This document shows positions 54,506 to 64,000 of a DNA stretch of 64,000 bases, piece by piece. Positions within the stretch are counted from its first letter, which is position 1. Every line of letters begins with the position of its first letter. Both the position numbers and the translations under genes were made by a program. The notes under the pieces were generated by a model. That model saw only the letters and a program-made list of their open reading frames with translations. It did not search any database and was not told where the DNA came from. The stretch is from an uncultured Collinsella sp. (GTDB lineage: Bacteria; Actinomycetota; Coriobacteriia; Coriobacteriales; Coriobacteriaceae): positions 33,602 through 97,601 of the forward strand of contig CAKUBM010000004.1 of assembly GCA_934643145.1 (NCBI GenBank), given 5' to 3'.

Positions 54506-55576
54506 CTACACCGGGCACGCCACTGTGGGCAAGCCTCGTCGCTCGCCAAAGCCAAAGACGATGTTGGCGCACTGGACCGCCTGGCCTGCTGCACCCTTGC
54601 ACAGATTGTCGATGGCGCCCGTCGCCACCAGCACGCCTGCGCGCTTGTTGAGCGCGAGGCCGATCTGGGCGGCGTTGGTGCCGACGACCGAAGCCGTCTT
54701 GGGCTGCTGGCCGGCATCGAGCACGCGCACGAAGGTGCGATCGGCGTAGAACTGCTTGTAATAGTCAACGGCGTCCTCAAGGGTCAAGGTATCGATAGCC
54801 TGCGGCGCAAGCGGCATCGTCACCGTGGAAAGCAGGCCGCGCTTGAGCGGCGCCAGATGCGGGGTAAAGACGACGCGATCGGTCAGGCCCAAGATCTGCT
54901 CGATTTCGGGCGTGTGGCGATGCTTGCCCACGCCGTAGGCCTCCAAGTTCTCGTCGGCGCTGCAAAAATGGGTGCGGGCGTTGCAGGACTTACCGGCGCC
55001 CGTCACGCCGCTAATGGCATCGACAATCACAGGACCGTTCTCGGCCACCCAGCCCGCGCGCACGGCGGGCGCGGCGGCAAGGCTCGTTGCGGTGGGATAG
55101 CAACCGGCGCAGGCGACCAGCACGGGTTTGCCGTCGGCATGGTCGGATGCGGCGGTCTCCAAGTCCTGGCAGAACAGCTCGGGCAGACCAAAGGCACGGA
55201 TCTTGAGCAGCTCGGGGCTCGTGTGCTCGGCGGCATACCAAGCCTCAAAGACAGACGCGTCGTTCAGGCGATAGTCGGCCGAAAGATCAAAGCAGGAGAC
55301 GCCCGATGCAAGCAGCGCGGGCACCTGTGCCATGGCAGCCGTGTGCGGCACGGCCAAAAAGACCGCGTCGCAGTTCTTGAGCTCGGGGGCATCATGCGTC
55401 GTAAAGACAAGATCGCTTACGCCGGTGAAGCTCGGATACACCGCGGACAGCGGCTGGCCGGCATCGGCGTTGGACGTAATGGCAATAAGTTCAAACTCGG
55501 GATGACCGAGGACGAGGCGAATGAGCTCGGCGCCGGCATATCCAGCCGCACCGACGATTCCAACCTTTACAGACAT
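54506..55576 (-). CDS. argC: N-acetyl-gamma-glutamyl-phosphate reductase
   Basis: 356 residues. The Rossmann motif VGIVGAAGYAGAELIRL, the active-site Cys in VACAGCYPTATSLA and HRHTPEIEQIL identify ArgC. It reduces the ArgB product with NADPH. First gene of the arginine operon; AAGGAGTCTGAT precedes the ATG. Tandem ArgR sites lie about 90 bp upstream. Confidence 0.95.
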   Translation of the reverse strand: MSVKVGIVGAAGYAGAELIRLVLGHPEFELIAITSNADAGQPLSAVYPSFTGVSDLVFTTHDAPELKNCDAVFLAVPHTAAMAQVPALLASGVSCFDLSADYRLNDASVFEAWYAAEHTSPELLKIRAFGLPELFCQDLETAASDHADGKPVLVACAGCYPTATSLAAAPAVRAGWVAENGPVIVDAISGVTGAGKSCNARTHFCSADENLEAYGVGKHRHTPEIEQILGLTDRVVFTPHLAPLKRGLLSTVTMPLAPQAIDTLTLEDAVDYYKQFYADRTFVRVLDAGQQPKTASVVGTNAAQIGLALNKRAGVLVATGAIDNLCKGAAGQAVQCANIVFGFGERRGLPTVACPV

Positions 55577-55661
55577 ATCAGACTCCTTGTCTGCAGTTAT
55601 GCACCAATGCGCATTCCGCAGCCGTCGTTATGAAGTGGGTTGAAACTTTAACACCAAAAGA

Positions 55662-55696
55662 TGCATATATACGCAAATCTTTTGCATATTCATGCA
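55662..55696 (-). promoter_or_regulatory. Tandem ArgR operator (ARG boxes) of the argCJBD operon
   Basis: Two imperfect palindromes, TGCATATATACGCA (55662-55675) and TGCATATTCATGCA (55683-55696), have centres 21 bp apart. That is the geometry of ArgR, two 18-bp boxes with a 3-bp gap. Location upstream of argC supports the call. Confidence 0.75.
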
Positions 55697-55742
55697 TTGA
55701 AACAATCCCGACACATTCACTCGAAGGAATTGACAAATAAAT

Positions 55743-55797
55743 GCGGGCCCCCTATTACCCAGTGCGCCTTACGGTGACGTTGCAATGTGGGGCCCGC
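55743..55797 (-). terminator. Hairpin terminator after the FMN-binding protein genes
   Basis: GCGGGCCCC and GGGGCCCGC close a long loop 45 bp after the 55.84-kb gene; ATTTATTTG follows on the minus strand. Confidence 0.65.
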
Positions 55798-55841
55798 TAC
55801 ATGCGAGAGTCTGAATTGTCGAGGCTTGCTGGGATACACGT

Positions 55842-56252
55842 CTAGAGCTCGACCGGTACCCATTCGTCGTGATTGCAGATAAAGGCCTCGGGTTCCTCCA
55901 CGCTAAAGAAGGCGAGCGTGGGGTCGTTCGGCCCCTCATAGTGCTCGCTCAGACGCTCCAGGTGTTTCCACCCGGCCTCGCGCATTTCGTCCGAAGCCTG
56001 GTCATCCAGGCCGGCATGCCCGCGCAAGATGAGCCAGCCATGGCCCGGCCACCAGCTCGTGGCCTCAAAGCGCTGGTTTTGCAGCAGCTCCTGCCACACG
56101 TCTTTGGTGCGCGCCGTCACAAACCACAGCTTGCCGTCCTGAATCTGAGCAAACGAAAACGGACGAACATGCGGCTGCCCGTCCACGCTCGTCGCCAGAT
56201 ACCATGCCGGTACCGACGTCAGATACTCCAGCACCGTATTCAATCCGTCCAT
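55842..56252 (-). CDS. Pyridoxamine 5'-phosphate oxidase-like FMN-binding protein
   Basis: 136 residues of the split-barrel flavin-binding fold. VPAWYLATSVDGQPHVRPFS, then KLWFVTARTKDVWQELLQN and FEATSWWPGHGWLILRG are typical of the small general-stress/heme or flavin-binding members. It is 44 bp downstream of a paralogue with the same motif order. Substrate unknown. AGGAGGACAC precedes the ATG. Confidence 0.8.
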   Translation of the reverse strand: MDGLNTVLEYLTSVPAWYLATSVDGQPHVRPFSFAQIQDGKLWFVTARTKDVWQELLQNQRFEATSWWPGHGWLILRGHAGLDDQASDEMREAGWKHLERLSEHYEGPNDPTLAFFSVEEPEAFICNHDEWVPVEL

Positions 56253-56296
56253 GTGTCCTCCTGTACTAGCCAGTTTGAGAGCCTGGTTGGTGTGAG

Positions 56297-56743
56297 CTAG
56301 AGCTCCAGGCGCTCCTCGCTGCCGTCGATATCACAGAAGCGCGCGGCAATGTTGCGGACCGAAAAGAAAGCAAGGCGGCCGTCGTTGGCACTCTCGTGTT
56401 CCTCGCCAATGCCCACCATGTGCTTAAAACCCGCTTGACGCACCTTGTCGCTCGCAACTGCGTCGTCCTCAAGTGCGGCTTCGCCGGTCAATACGATCCA
56501 ACATTCCCCCGGCTTCCAGCCCGAGAGCTCAAACTTGGGATTCGCACTCAGCTCCGCCCACACATCCTTGTCGCGCGACGTGCAAAACCACAGCTTACCT
56601 TCATCGACCATGGCAAACGAGAACGGCCTCACGCGCGGCTGATGTCCGTCCGTCACGTCGATCGTGGCCAGATACCACGCCGGAATGCGCCTGAGATACG
56701 AGCAGGCGCGCTCAAGCTGAGCTGTGCGGTCGTTGTCAGTCAT
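56297..56743 (-). CDS. Pyridoxamine 5'-phosphate oxidase-like FMN-binding protein (paralogue)
   Basis: 148 residues. RRIPAWYLATIDVTDGHQPR, RPFSFAMVDEGKLWFCTSRD, KDVWAELSANPKFELSGWKP line up with the gene just downstream, so this is a tandem duplication that has diverged. The end IAARFCDIDGSEERLEL differs from its partner. Both lie directly after ecfT of a riboflavin transporter, so a flavin link is plausible but inferred. Confidence 0.8.
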   Translation of the reverse strand: MTDNDRTAQLERACSYLRRIPAWYLATIDVTDGHQPRVRPFSFAMVDEGKLWFCTSRDKDVWAELSANPKFELSGWKPGECWIVLTGEAALEDDAVASDKVRQAGFKHMVGIGEEHESANDGRLAFFSVRNIAARFCDIDGSEERLEL

Positions 56744-56773
56744 AGGGACCCCTTTCTTGCGCTCGAATCGCGC

Positions 56774-57574
56774 CTAAACAAGTTGAAGATTGATGACGAT
56801 GACGCAGATGAGCAGCAACGCCGTCATCACCGCCGCCAACGCATCGCCGCGGCCAAATGCAAGCATATGCAGACGTGTGCGGCCCTGCTCGCCATGATAG
56901 CAACGGGCATCCATGGCGGCAGACAACGTCTCGGCATGACGGAACACGCCCGTGAACAGTGGAATCGCCACACTGCCGAGCATACGCACGCCGCCGAGCG
57001 GACCGCCCGTCACGCGTGCACCGCGGCTTGCCTGTGCATCGGCCGTCTGCTTCATCTCGGTGGCAAACTGCGGCATAAAGCGCAGCGCTATACCCATGAT
57101 CATGCCGAGCTCGTGCGCAGGAAGTCCCACACGCGCAAACGGTGCGAGCAGGCGCTCAAAACCCGCGGTGAGGTCGAGCGTCGGCGTGGTGAGCGTAATG
57201 GCACTCATGCCGGCCATCATCAGGGTCAGGCGGCACGCCATAAACGTCGCAGAACGCAGCGAACCCTCGCTCACCTGCAAAAAGCCAAGCTGCCACAGGA
57301 CGCGGCCGCTCTGGTCGGAAAACAGATTGAGCACCGCGACCACCACGACAATCGCCAGCAGCGGCGCCATCGACGATAGGACGCGACGCAACGGCACCCG
57401 GGCCATGGCATAGACCAGAACGACAAAGATTGCGACCGGAACGAGTCCACGGAAGCTGCTGACGGTGAGCGTAGCGATCAGAAATGCGAAGCCCAGAAGC
57501 AGCTTGGTGCGCGGATCCAGGCGATGGATCGCACTATCGCCAGGATAGTAGCTGCCAAACGAAAACGCCTCCAT
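56774..57574 (-). CDS. ecfT: Energy-coupling factor transporter transmembrane protein EcfT
   Basis: 266 residues. HRLDPRTKLLLGFAFLIATL opens the protein, about five to six helices follow, and the two coupling motifs appear as ASRGARVTGG and MDARCYHGEQ. EcfT links the ATPases to the S component. The ATG overlaps the ATPase stop (TAATG). Confidence 0.9.
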   Translation of the reverse strand: MEAFSFGSYYPGDSAIHRLDPRTKLLLGFAFLIATLTVSSFRGLVPVAIFVVLVYAMARVPLRRVLSSMAPLLAIVVVVAVLNLFSDQSGRVLWQLGFLQVSEGSLRSATFMACRLTLMMAGMSAITLTTPTLDLTAGFERLLAPFARVGLPAHELGMIMGIALRFMPQFATEMKQTADAQASRGARVTGGPLGGVRMLGSVAIPLFTGVFRHAETLSAAMDARCYHGEQGRTRLHMLAFGRGDALAAVMTALLLICVIVINLQLV

Positions 57575-59478
57575 TAGCAGCCCTCCTCTCGCGCGACCGT
57601 CTTGGATTTAGCAATGTCCGCGACGTTAGAAGGACCGTCTGAGCGACCGATCAGCAAATCTGCCAGCTCGTCGGCCAGCGACTCAACCGTATAGAGCCCG
57701 CCGCAACGCAGCGGCACGCCCGCCTCCGCGAGCGCCAACGCCATGCGCTGAGCAGCAGGTACGCCCAAGCCGATCGACTTGAGCTCATCGGCATGCGCAA
57801 ACACCTGCGCGGGGGTTCCCTCGGCAAACACCGCACCTTCGTTCATTACGACGATACGGTCGCAGCAATTGGCCAGGTCATCCATGCTGTGTGAAACCAT
57901 GACAACGGTCAGGCCATCGCGGTGAAGTCGATCGATAAGCTCAAGGAAATCCCTGCGCGCAGCCGGATCGAGACCTGCCATGGGTTCATCGAGTACCAGC
58001 ACCTCGGGCTCCATGGCGAGCACGCCGGCAAACGCCACGCGCCGCTGCTGTCCACCCGAGAGCTCAAAGGGACTCTTGTCGCCTATCGTGGCAAGGTCGA
58101 GGCCCACGCGTGCGAGCGATGACGCAACGCGGCGCGCGACCTCGTCTTGTGACAGGCCAAGGTTGTGCGGACCAAATGCCACGTCCTGCACCACGGTCTC
58201 GGCAAACAGCTGACGCTCTGGATACTGAAACACCACGCCGACCTTGGCCTTAACCGCGGCGGCATCTTTCTTGTTTGCCAGGTCGAGCCCCAGCGCGCGA
58301 ACGAATCCCTCCTGGGGGCGAATCAAGCCGTTGAGATGCTGGACCAGCGTCGACTTACCCGAACCGGTATGACCTGCTAAGCCCAGGAACTCGCCGCGAC
58401 GCACCGTCAGAGATACATCGCGCAGCGCCCACGGGCTGCTGGGGTCGTTTCCCCAGAGAGCCTGTTTATTCGATTTGCCCGCAGTGGCCGAGCGCTTGCG
58501 CCATCGACGGCGCTCGCGAGCGCTCAGCGAATAGCTGTACGAAACATGGGATAGCTCGATAACGAGGTCCGAGGCGTCGGGCTCATCGGTCGCGGCGGAT
58601 TCGGCGGCAACGGTATCCGAACGCGACGGCAAAGGGTGCGCCGCAGCGTCCGCCCCATCCTGCTCGGCATAAACTCGCGAAATCTCGGCAACCATATCCG
58701 CCTCGCGCACCTGCGCGCGAACGGGCACGCCCTTCGCACGAAGCGCCCTGCCCAGGCAGCACGACGCCGGCATATCCAGGTTCAACTGCTCGAGCTCGTC
58801 CGCCCGCGTCAAGATCTCGTCGGGCGTGCCGAGCATGGCCACGCGGCCCGCCTGGAAGACCGCAACGCGATCGGCCTCGGCGGCCTCTTCCATAAAGTGC
58901 GTAATCATCACGATGGTCATACCGCGATCATGTAGCGCGTGACAGGCCTTCATAAGGCCTTTGCGTCCGCGCGGATCGAGCATCGAGGATGCCTCGTCCA
59001 AGATGAGCACGCGCGGCTCCATGGCGAGCACGCCGGCAAGCGCCACGCGCTGCTTTTGCCCGCCCGAGAGCGCGTGGGTCTCGTGGCGCTCAAAGCCCAC
59101 CAGACCCACGGCCTTCAGCACCTCGCGCACACGCTGCGCAATCTGGGCCGATTCGACCCCAAGGTTTTCGGGGCCAAAGGCAACATCGTCCTCGACAAGC
59201 GTCGCCACGAGCTGATCATCGGGATTCTGAAACACCATACCCGCGGTCGAGCGGATGTCGTAGACCAACTCGGGGTCGGACGCGTCCATGCCGTTGACGC
59301 GCACCGATCCCGCATCGGGCTGCAGCAGCGCGTTCAGATGCTTGGCAAACGTCGACTTGCCCGACCCGTTGCCACCGAGGATGCAGAAAAACTCGCCATC
59401 CTCGATGTTTAGATCGATGCCGTCGAGCGCCTGAGCGGCACCGTCATAGCTAAAGGAAACGTCCCGACACTCAATCAT
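57574..59478 (-). CDS. ecfA: Energy-coupling factor ATPase, EcfA1-EcfA2 fused in one protein
   Basis: 634 residues with two complete ABC domains. Domain 1 (1-245): Walker A LGGNGSGKST, signature LSGGQKQRVALAGVLAMEPR. Domain 2 (about 300-600): Walker A AGHTGSGKST, signature LSGGQQRRVAFAGVLAMEPE. A basic linker (RERRRWRKRS) joins them. In most Firmicutes EcfA1 and EcfA2 are separate; a fused form is known in some actinobacteria. It overlaps the S-component gene by ATGA. Confidence 0.92.
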   Translation of the reverse strand: MIECRDVSFSYDGAAQALDGIDLNIEDGEFFCILGGNGSGKSTFAKHLNALLQPDAGSVRVNGMDASDPELVYDIRSTAGMVFQNPDDQLVATLVEDDVAFGPENLGVESAQIAQRVREVLKAVGLVGFERHETHALSGGQKQRVALAGVLAMEPRVLILDEASSMLDPRGRKGLMKACHALHDRGMTIVMITHFMEEAAEADRVAVFQAGRVAMLGTPDEILTRADELEQLNLDMPASCCLGRALRAKGVPVRAQVREADMVAEISRVYAEQDGADAAAHPLPSRSDTVAAESAATDEPDASDLVIELSHVSYSYSLSARERRRWRKRSATAGKSNKQALWGNDPSSPWALRDVSLTVRRGEFLGLAGHTGSGKSTLVQHLNGLIRPQEGFVRALGLDLANKKDAAAVKAKVGVVFQYPERQLFAETVVQDVAFGPHNLGLSQDEVARRVASSLARVGLDLATIGDKSPFELSGGQQRRVAFAGVLAMEPEVLVLDEPMAGLDPAARRDFLELIDRLHRDGLTVVMVSHSMDDLANCCDRIVVMNEGAVFAEGTPAQVFAHADELKSIGLGVPAAQRMALALAEAGVPLRCGGLYTVESLADELADLLIGRSDGPSNVADIAKSKTVAREEGC

Positions 59479-60065
59479 GCGCGGCCTTTGACCTGGTCCT
59501 TCTTGGGCGTGATGAGGTTCGAGACCGCCTTGTACACCGCCAGCGTCAACACCGAGTTGAGCACGGTCTTGATAAGGTTAAACGGCAGCACGGCGGGAAT
59601 CATGAGCGGCAGAATCACATCGGCCGAGCCATACCAGAACCAAACTCCGATGGTCAGGTTCGCGACCATGGACAGCGCCGTAGCGGCAATGACGCCGAGC
59701 ACCAGACCAATCACGGCACCCTTGTAGGTGTGCATCTTTTGGTAGACGATCGCCGCGGGCAGAATAAAGCCCAGCGTAGCGACCAAGTTCATAAGCGCAC
59801 CGACCCAATCGCCCGTGGTGAGCGCATGGATGACGATCGCCATAGCGGCAACAGCGGTGCCAGCACCAGGGCCATACGCAAATCCACACACCATCGCCGG
59901 CACCAGCGACGGGTCATACGTCAAAAACGGCGCCGAGGGAAGGATGGGCAGCTGCACATACATAAACAGGGCGCCCAAGGCGCACATCAACGCCATGGTA
60001 ACGAGCTGTTTGGTGCTCCACCTATTCGTGTTCTCAAAATGGATATGCTGCGACTGTTCAGACAT
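59475..60065 (-). CDS. ribU: ECF transporter S component, riboflavin-type (RibU)
   Basis: 196 residues, about six helices. APFLTYDPSLVPAMVCGFAY followed by GPGAGTAVAAMAIVIHALTT resembles the RibU loop and helix. The FMN riboswitch directly upstream makes riboflavin/FMN the likely substrate. The second ATG (MSEQSQHIHF) is chosen, because the first ATG is inside the riboswitch P1 region (GGATGAAAG) and AGAGGCAGGTGAT lies before the second. It forms one operon with the fused ATPase and EcfT. Confidence 0.87.
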   Translation of the reverse strand: MSEQSQHIHFENTNRWSTKQLVTMALMCALGALFMYVQLPILPSAPFLTYDPSLVPAMVCGFAYGPGAGTAVAAMAIVIHALTTGDWVGALMNLVATLGFILPAAIVYQKMHTYKGAVIGLVLGVIAATALSMVANLTIGVWFWYGSADVILPLMIPAVLPFNLIKTVLNSVLTLAVYKAVSNLITPKKDQVKGRA

Positions 60066-60077
60066 AAGATCACCTGC

Positions 60078-60263
60078 CTCTTTCATCCGGACTCTAACCG
60101 TTGGTACTGGGATCTCACCAGTTCAGCCGGCATACGAACCAACGCACACACGGGTCGCGGACTCATCGGCTCGACCGCAGGCACTTTACCTGCGCCACGG
60201 CACCCCTTTGACACCGCCCGATTTACCGCCAGTGGGGAATTCCACCCCGCCCTGAAACAGCAA
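60078..60263 (-). promoter_or_regulatory. FMN riboswitch (RFN element)
   Basis: On the minus strand, TTTCAGGGCGGGGTGGAATT, then CCCCACTGGCGGTAAAT, later GAGCCGATGAGTCCGCGACC, CTGGTGAGATCCCAGTACCA and AGAGTCCGGATGAAAGAGG appear in the right order. These are the conserved elements of the FMN aptamer. It ends at the ribU ribosome-binding region, so FMN binding may block translation. Confidence 0.95.
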
Positions 60264-60362
60264 GGAAAAGTGTAGCACGAGGAAAGAAAGGCGCAAGTAC
60301 GCCAAGGGTAATTTCTGAAGGGAAACGCTCCAGGAATGCGTCAGGGACAGAACGGTGCATAG

Positions 60363-60644
60363 CTATGCCGACCTGAGAATCTCCTCGGCCTTCTCGATTG
60401 CAGCCGAGCGCAGGAACTCGGACTTCCGCATCCCACACGCGGCAGCTGCCCTCTCGATGAGGTCTGCTCCCGTTTTCGGACACTTGAAAGACAGGTTGGC
60501 GTTGACCTCCCCATCGGAAAGCCTGGGTCGACCGACGCGGAGGTTTGTCAGACTCCCCACCCAAGAACCAGATTCATATTCAGCACATTCACGTTCGATA
60601 TCCTCATCCGTGATTGCAATTCCATTTGCGAGCCTGTACTCCAT
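60363..60644 (-). CDS. Probable antitoxin with C-terminal ribbon-helix-helix-like segment
   Basis: 93 residues. An acidic N-terminal part (DEDIERECAEYESGSW) is followed by LRVGRPRLSDGEVNANLSFK and LIERAAAACGMRKSEFLRSA, which has the sheet-helix-turn-helix pattern of RHH proteins. The start MEYRLANGIA follows AAGGAGAGG and overlaps the toxin stop (TGATG). It is second in the operon. Confidence 0.65.
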   Translation of the reverse strand: MEYRLANGIAITDEDIERECAEYESGSWVGSLTNLRVGRPRLSDGEVNANLSFKCPKTGADLIERAAAACGMRKSEFLRSAAIEKAEEILRSA

Positions 60645-60910
60645 CAGTAACCTCTCCTTCGTGCATTCTCGATCTCTTTCAGCGTCTTCTTGCTCGGTGG
60701 CGTCATGGCGTGGTAGACAAGCCACGCGCCATCAGCCAAGAGAACGCCGACCATCTCGATGTACCGACCCTGCAAGTCGTAACCAGTCCGCATCTCGCGT
60801 TCCCCAGGTATACGAACGGCCGCGAAGCAATAGCTTTCCCACGCTTCTTTGACATCGTCGTCATCAAGCTCTGGGTGTCGCTCATGAACTCTCTGGTGTA
60901 TCCGGACCAT
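60644..60910 (-). CDS. Probable toxin of a DUF4258/BrnT-like family
   Basis: 88 residues. HQRVHERHPELDDDDVKEAW, GYDLQGRYIEMVGVLL and ADGAWLVYHAMTPPSKKTL have the length, helix-then-sheet order and basic end of small RelE/BrnT-fold RNases, in which the toxin gene often precedes the antitoxin. The homology call is by pattern only. GGAGGCCC precedes the ATG. A palindrome lies 17 bp upstream. Confidence 0.55.
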   Translation of the reverse strand: MVRIHQRVHERHPELDDDDVKEAWESYCFAAVRIPGEREMRTGYDLQGRYIEMVGVLLADGAWLVYHAMTPPSKKTLKEIENARRRGY

Positions 60911-60927
60911 GGGCCTCCAATCGGTGC

Positions 60928-60965
60928 ATTAATATTCTACTACTATTTGGTAGTAGGATATTAAT
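60928..60965 (-). promoter_or_regulatory. 38-bp palindromic operator of the 60.6-kb pair
   Basis: ATTAATATTCTACTAC and GTAGTAGGATATTAAT are 16-bp arms with one mismatch and a six-base centre. It lies immediately before the toxin gene, is very A/T-rich compared with the surroundings, and likely includes the promoter. RHH antitoxins bind such sites. Confidence 0.75.
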
Positions 60966-61060
60966 GGGCTCGCTACCTTCGGTCTATCCATTAGCCGCTC
61001 ATTAGTCGTTCGCCCCCGCAACCACATCCTCCGCCCGCCGACCTCAAGGCCGTAAACGTA

Positions 61061-61204
61061 GGGAATCCGGGGGCGGGACGGGGCTTCTCTCCGGAACTCT
61101 CCGCAGGACGCAAAGAGGCTCCGCAGCGCGAAGCGCGATGCGGAGCCTCTTTGCATGTCCGAGGACGTTCCGGAGAGAAGCCCCCGTCACGCCCCCGGAT
61201 TCCC
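61061..61204. repeat. Giant nested hairpin, family B copy 1, downstream of groL
   Basis: Outer arms of about 37 bp (61061-61097 and 61167-61204; start GGGAATCCGGGGGCGGGACG) are near-perfect. After a 12-base internal loop comes a 16-bp perfect inner stem (GCAAAGAGGCTCCGCA, 61110-61125 with 61139-61154) and a small GCGC-GAA-GCGC tip. The whole 144 bp forms one hairpin 26 bp after the groL stop, without a T-run. Confidence 0.9.
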
Positions 61205-61230
61205 GGTGGGAGTTCTAGACCTTGTCGGCC

Positions 61231-62946
<1,716 letters not shown>

Positions 62947-62964
62947 TCAGAGATTCTGACGAGA

Positions 62965-63258
62965 CTAGGCCTCGACGACGGCGTAGATGTCGTCGGCGCG
63001 CATCAGCAGATACTTCTCGCCGTCGACCTTGACCTCGTTGCCACCGAACTTACCGTAGATGACAACGTCACCGACCTTGACGTCCATGGGGATGCGCTCA
63101 CCCTTGTCGTTGACCTTGCCGGCGCCAACGGCAACGATGGTGCCGCGCTGCGGCTTCTCCTGAGCGTTGCTGGCGATATACAGACCAGAAGCGGTCTTCT
63201 GCTCGGCCTCGTCGGGCTTGACCAGAACACGATCTGCAAGCGGCTTCAAAGACGACAT
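62965..63258 (-). CDS. groES: 10 kDa co-chaperonin GroES
   Basis: 97 residues. LKPLADRVLVKPDEAEQKTA includes the start of the mobile loop (ASGLYIASNAQEKPQRG), and KVGDVVIYGKFGGNEVKVDG and LLMRADDIYAVVE complete the fold. AGGAGGAGACAAGC precedes the ATG. I see no CIRCE or HAIR element upstream; the regulator is unclear. Confidence 0.97.
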   Translation of the reverse strand: MSSLKPLADRVLVKPDEAEQKTASGLYIASNAQEKPQRGTIVAVGAGKVNDKGERIPMDVKVGDVVIYGKFGGNEVKVDGEKYLLMRADDIYAVVEA

Positions 63259-64000
63259 GCTTGTCTCCTCCTTTTTGGGCCGCGCGGTTATACCACGCGA
63301 ATTAACCCTTTTTGTTTGCGTACGCGTTGAATGGTACCCACGAATGGCGGGTTATACAACACGGAGTCAAAAAATCTTATTTTTTGGCACTTAGATTTTC
63401 TGAATGCCGGGGGATAACTTAGCGGTGGCTCCCGGGGCGGACCGGAGGGCATGAAGTTTGCTGCTCTACAGTCCTGCGCAAGACGGAAAGCACATTAAGT
63501 GCTTTCCTTTGCGTGCGGAACTCGCGACAAACTTCATGCCCTCCGGTCCGCCCCGGGAGCTGGGTTAACTGATTCGAGCCCGGCATTCAGAAAAGTCAGC
63601 GCAGCAAAATGGCGATGCGAATAGGAATGCGGGAATGGTTTTCGCCGCGTGCACGGGTCCCCTGGGGAGCACCGTGCATTTTTGGGAGTATTCAGCAAGC
63701 CAGGACGGCTGCATACGCGCCGGACACACCATATTGATCCCAAGGACACCTTCGACCGGCGATTTAAGTCGGCAGGCAAACTCCGTCAGGACAAAAAGGG
63801 GCGCCTCGCGCCGTACAGGAGCCCAAAATGACGTCAATCTCCGCAACGTTACCCAACCGCAGCGGCACCGACGGGGCATGCGGTGCTGAATACTCCGTTT
63901 TTTGCACGGCGCGGGCGGGGGTAGGTAGCGCGCAGAGATGTGGTGTAAGAGGCGGGGCATGCCCCGCCTCTTCCCTTTCTTGAAAGGAAGGGGACACCGC
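63259..64000. other. Upstream region of groES and window end: no gene
   Basis: About 740 bp. It holds the groES leader, a 133-bp nested hairpin (63428-63560) and, near the end, a 26-bp perfect palindrome AAGAGGCGGGGCATGCC... centred at 63961. The ORFs of 60-130 codons on both strands have no family likeness or ribosome-binding sites, and I do not call them. Confidence 0.6.
63428..63560. repeat. Giant nested hairpin, family B copy 2, upstream of groES
   Basis: 33-bp perfect outer arms (63428-63460 and 63528-63560; start GCTCCCGGGGCGGACCGGAG) enclose an internal region with a 9-bp inner hairpin GGAAAGCAC-ATTAA-GTGCTTTCC (63485-63507). The plan matches the copy at 61.06 kb. CTTTGCGT followed by GCGGA is shared with the complement of that copy. 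Confidence 0.9.

Noticed and set aside
63259..63430. CIRCE or HAIR heat-shock operator upstream of groES
   Set aside because: I looked for TTAGCACTC-N9-GAGTGCTAA and CTTGAGT-N7-ACTCAAG and found neither; only a weak GTATAACC repeat is present.
63565..63960. Overlapping frames of 60-131 codons at the right end
   Set aside because: No start sites, no likeness to known proteins, and they cross the palindromic elements.

Overview
The window reads as chromosomal DNA of a GC-rich, low-redundancy, gut-type actinobacterium of the class Coriobacteriia, most like Collinsella. This is an inference from protein style, the Gram-positive cell-envelope set (Veg, DisA, ClpC, an ECF riboflavin importer, a giant secreted adhesin) and gene order; it was not checked against a database. 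Nearly all genes are on the minus strand. The exceptions are mntP, hipB, hipA and one tRNA-Val.

Layout. 1-9.4 kb: one giant secreted surface protein (signal peptide, adhesin head, Cna-B and pilin-type isopeptide repeats, a BspA-type leucine-rich array), broken by a one-base frameshift near 8.02 kb and running off the left edge. 9.9-14.3 kb: the translation block rpmG, tRNA-Trp, secE, nusG, rplK, rplA, and a second unit tRNA-Tyr, tRNA-Thr, tRNA-Met, tuf. Both are driven by sigma70-type promoters that share an 18-base element. 14.3-15.2 kb: non-coding DNA with two families of short inverted repeats, a tRNA-Thr and a tRNA relic. 15.3-20.9 kb: rae1-like NYN nuclease, rlmB, cysS, ispF, ispD, disA. 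21-24.4 kb: a manganese riboswitch with mntP, then hipB-hipA with three operators spaced exactly 27 bp. 24.9-32 kb is an accessory stretch: DUF1648 protein, pepD, a RelB/PIN toxin-antitoxin pair, an ABC exporter operon preceded by an overlooked Cys/Gly-rich micro-ORF, and an HTH/DUF2975 pair.

32-50 kb is mostly core: clpC, a DUF2798 membrane protein, a ThrE-type exporter, lysS fused to a tRNA-binding domain, greA, tatA, tRNA-Pro, ispE, veg, dtd, rdgB, rph, murI, a HAD phosphatase, a murE-type ligase, asnB and tRNA-Val. 50.1-50.7 kb holds a duplicated tRNA-Val 3' end and a 219-bp element with terminal inverted repeats. 50.7-55.6 kb is the arginine operon argC-argJ-argB-argD with a tandem ArgR box. 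55.8-60.3 kb has two FMN-binding split-barrel proteins and a riboflavin ECF transporter under an FMN riboswitch. 60.4-60.97 kb is a small toxin-antitoxin-like pair with a palindromic operator. 61.2-63.3 kb is groES-groL, flanked by two very long nested hairpins.

How the genes work together: the window combines translation and quality control (tuf, L1, L11, L33, nusG, dtd, clpC, groESL), isoprenoid precursor synthesis by the MEP route (ispD, ispF, ispE), envelope building (murI, murE, c-di-AMP synthesis, veg), arginine synthesis, and metal and vitamin homeostasis by riboswitch. The most promising undescribed items are the Cys-rich micro-ORF upstream of the ABC exporter (30.83-30.94 kb) and the nested-hairpin intergenic elements at 16.9-17.1, 37.7, 61.1 and 63.5 kb.
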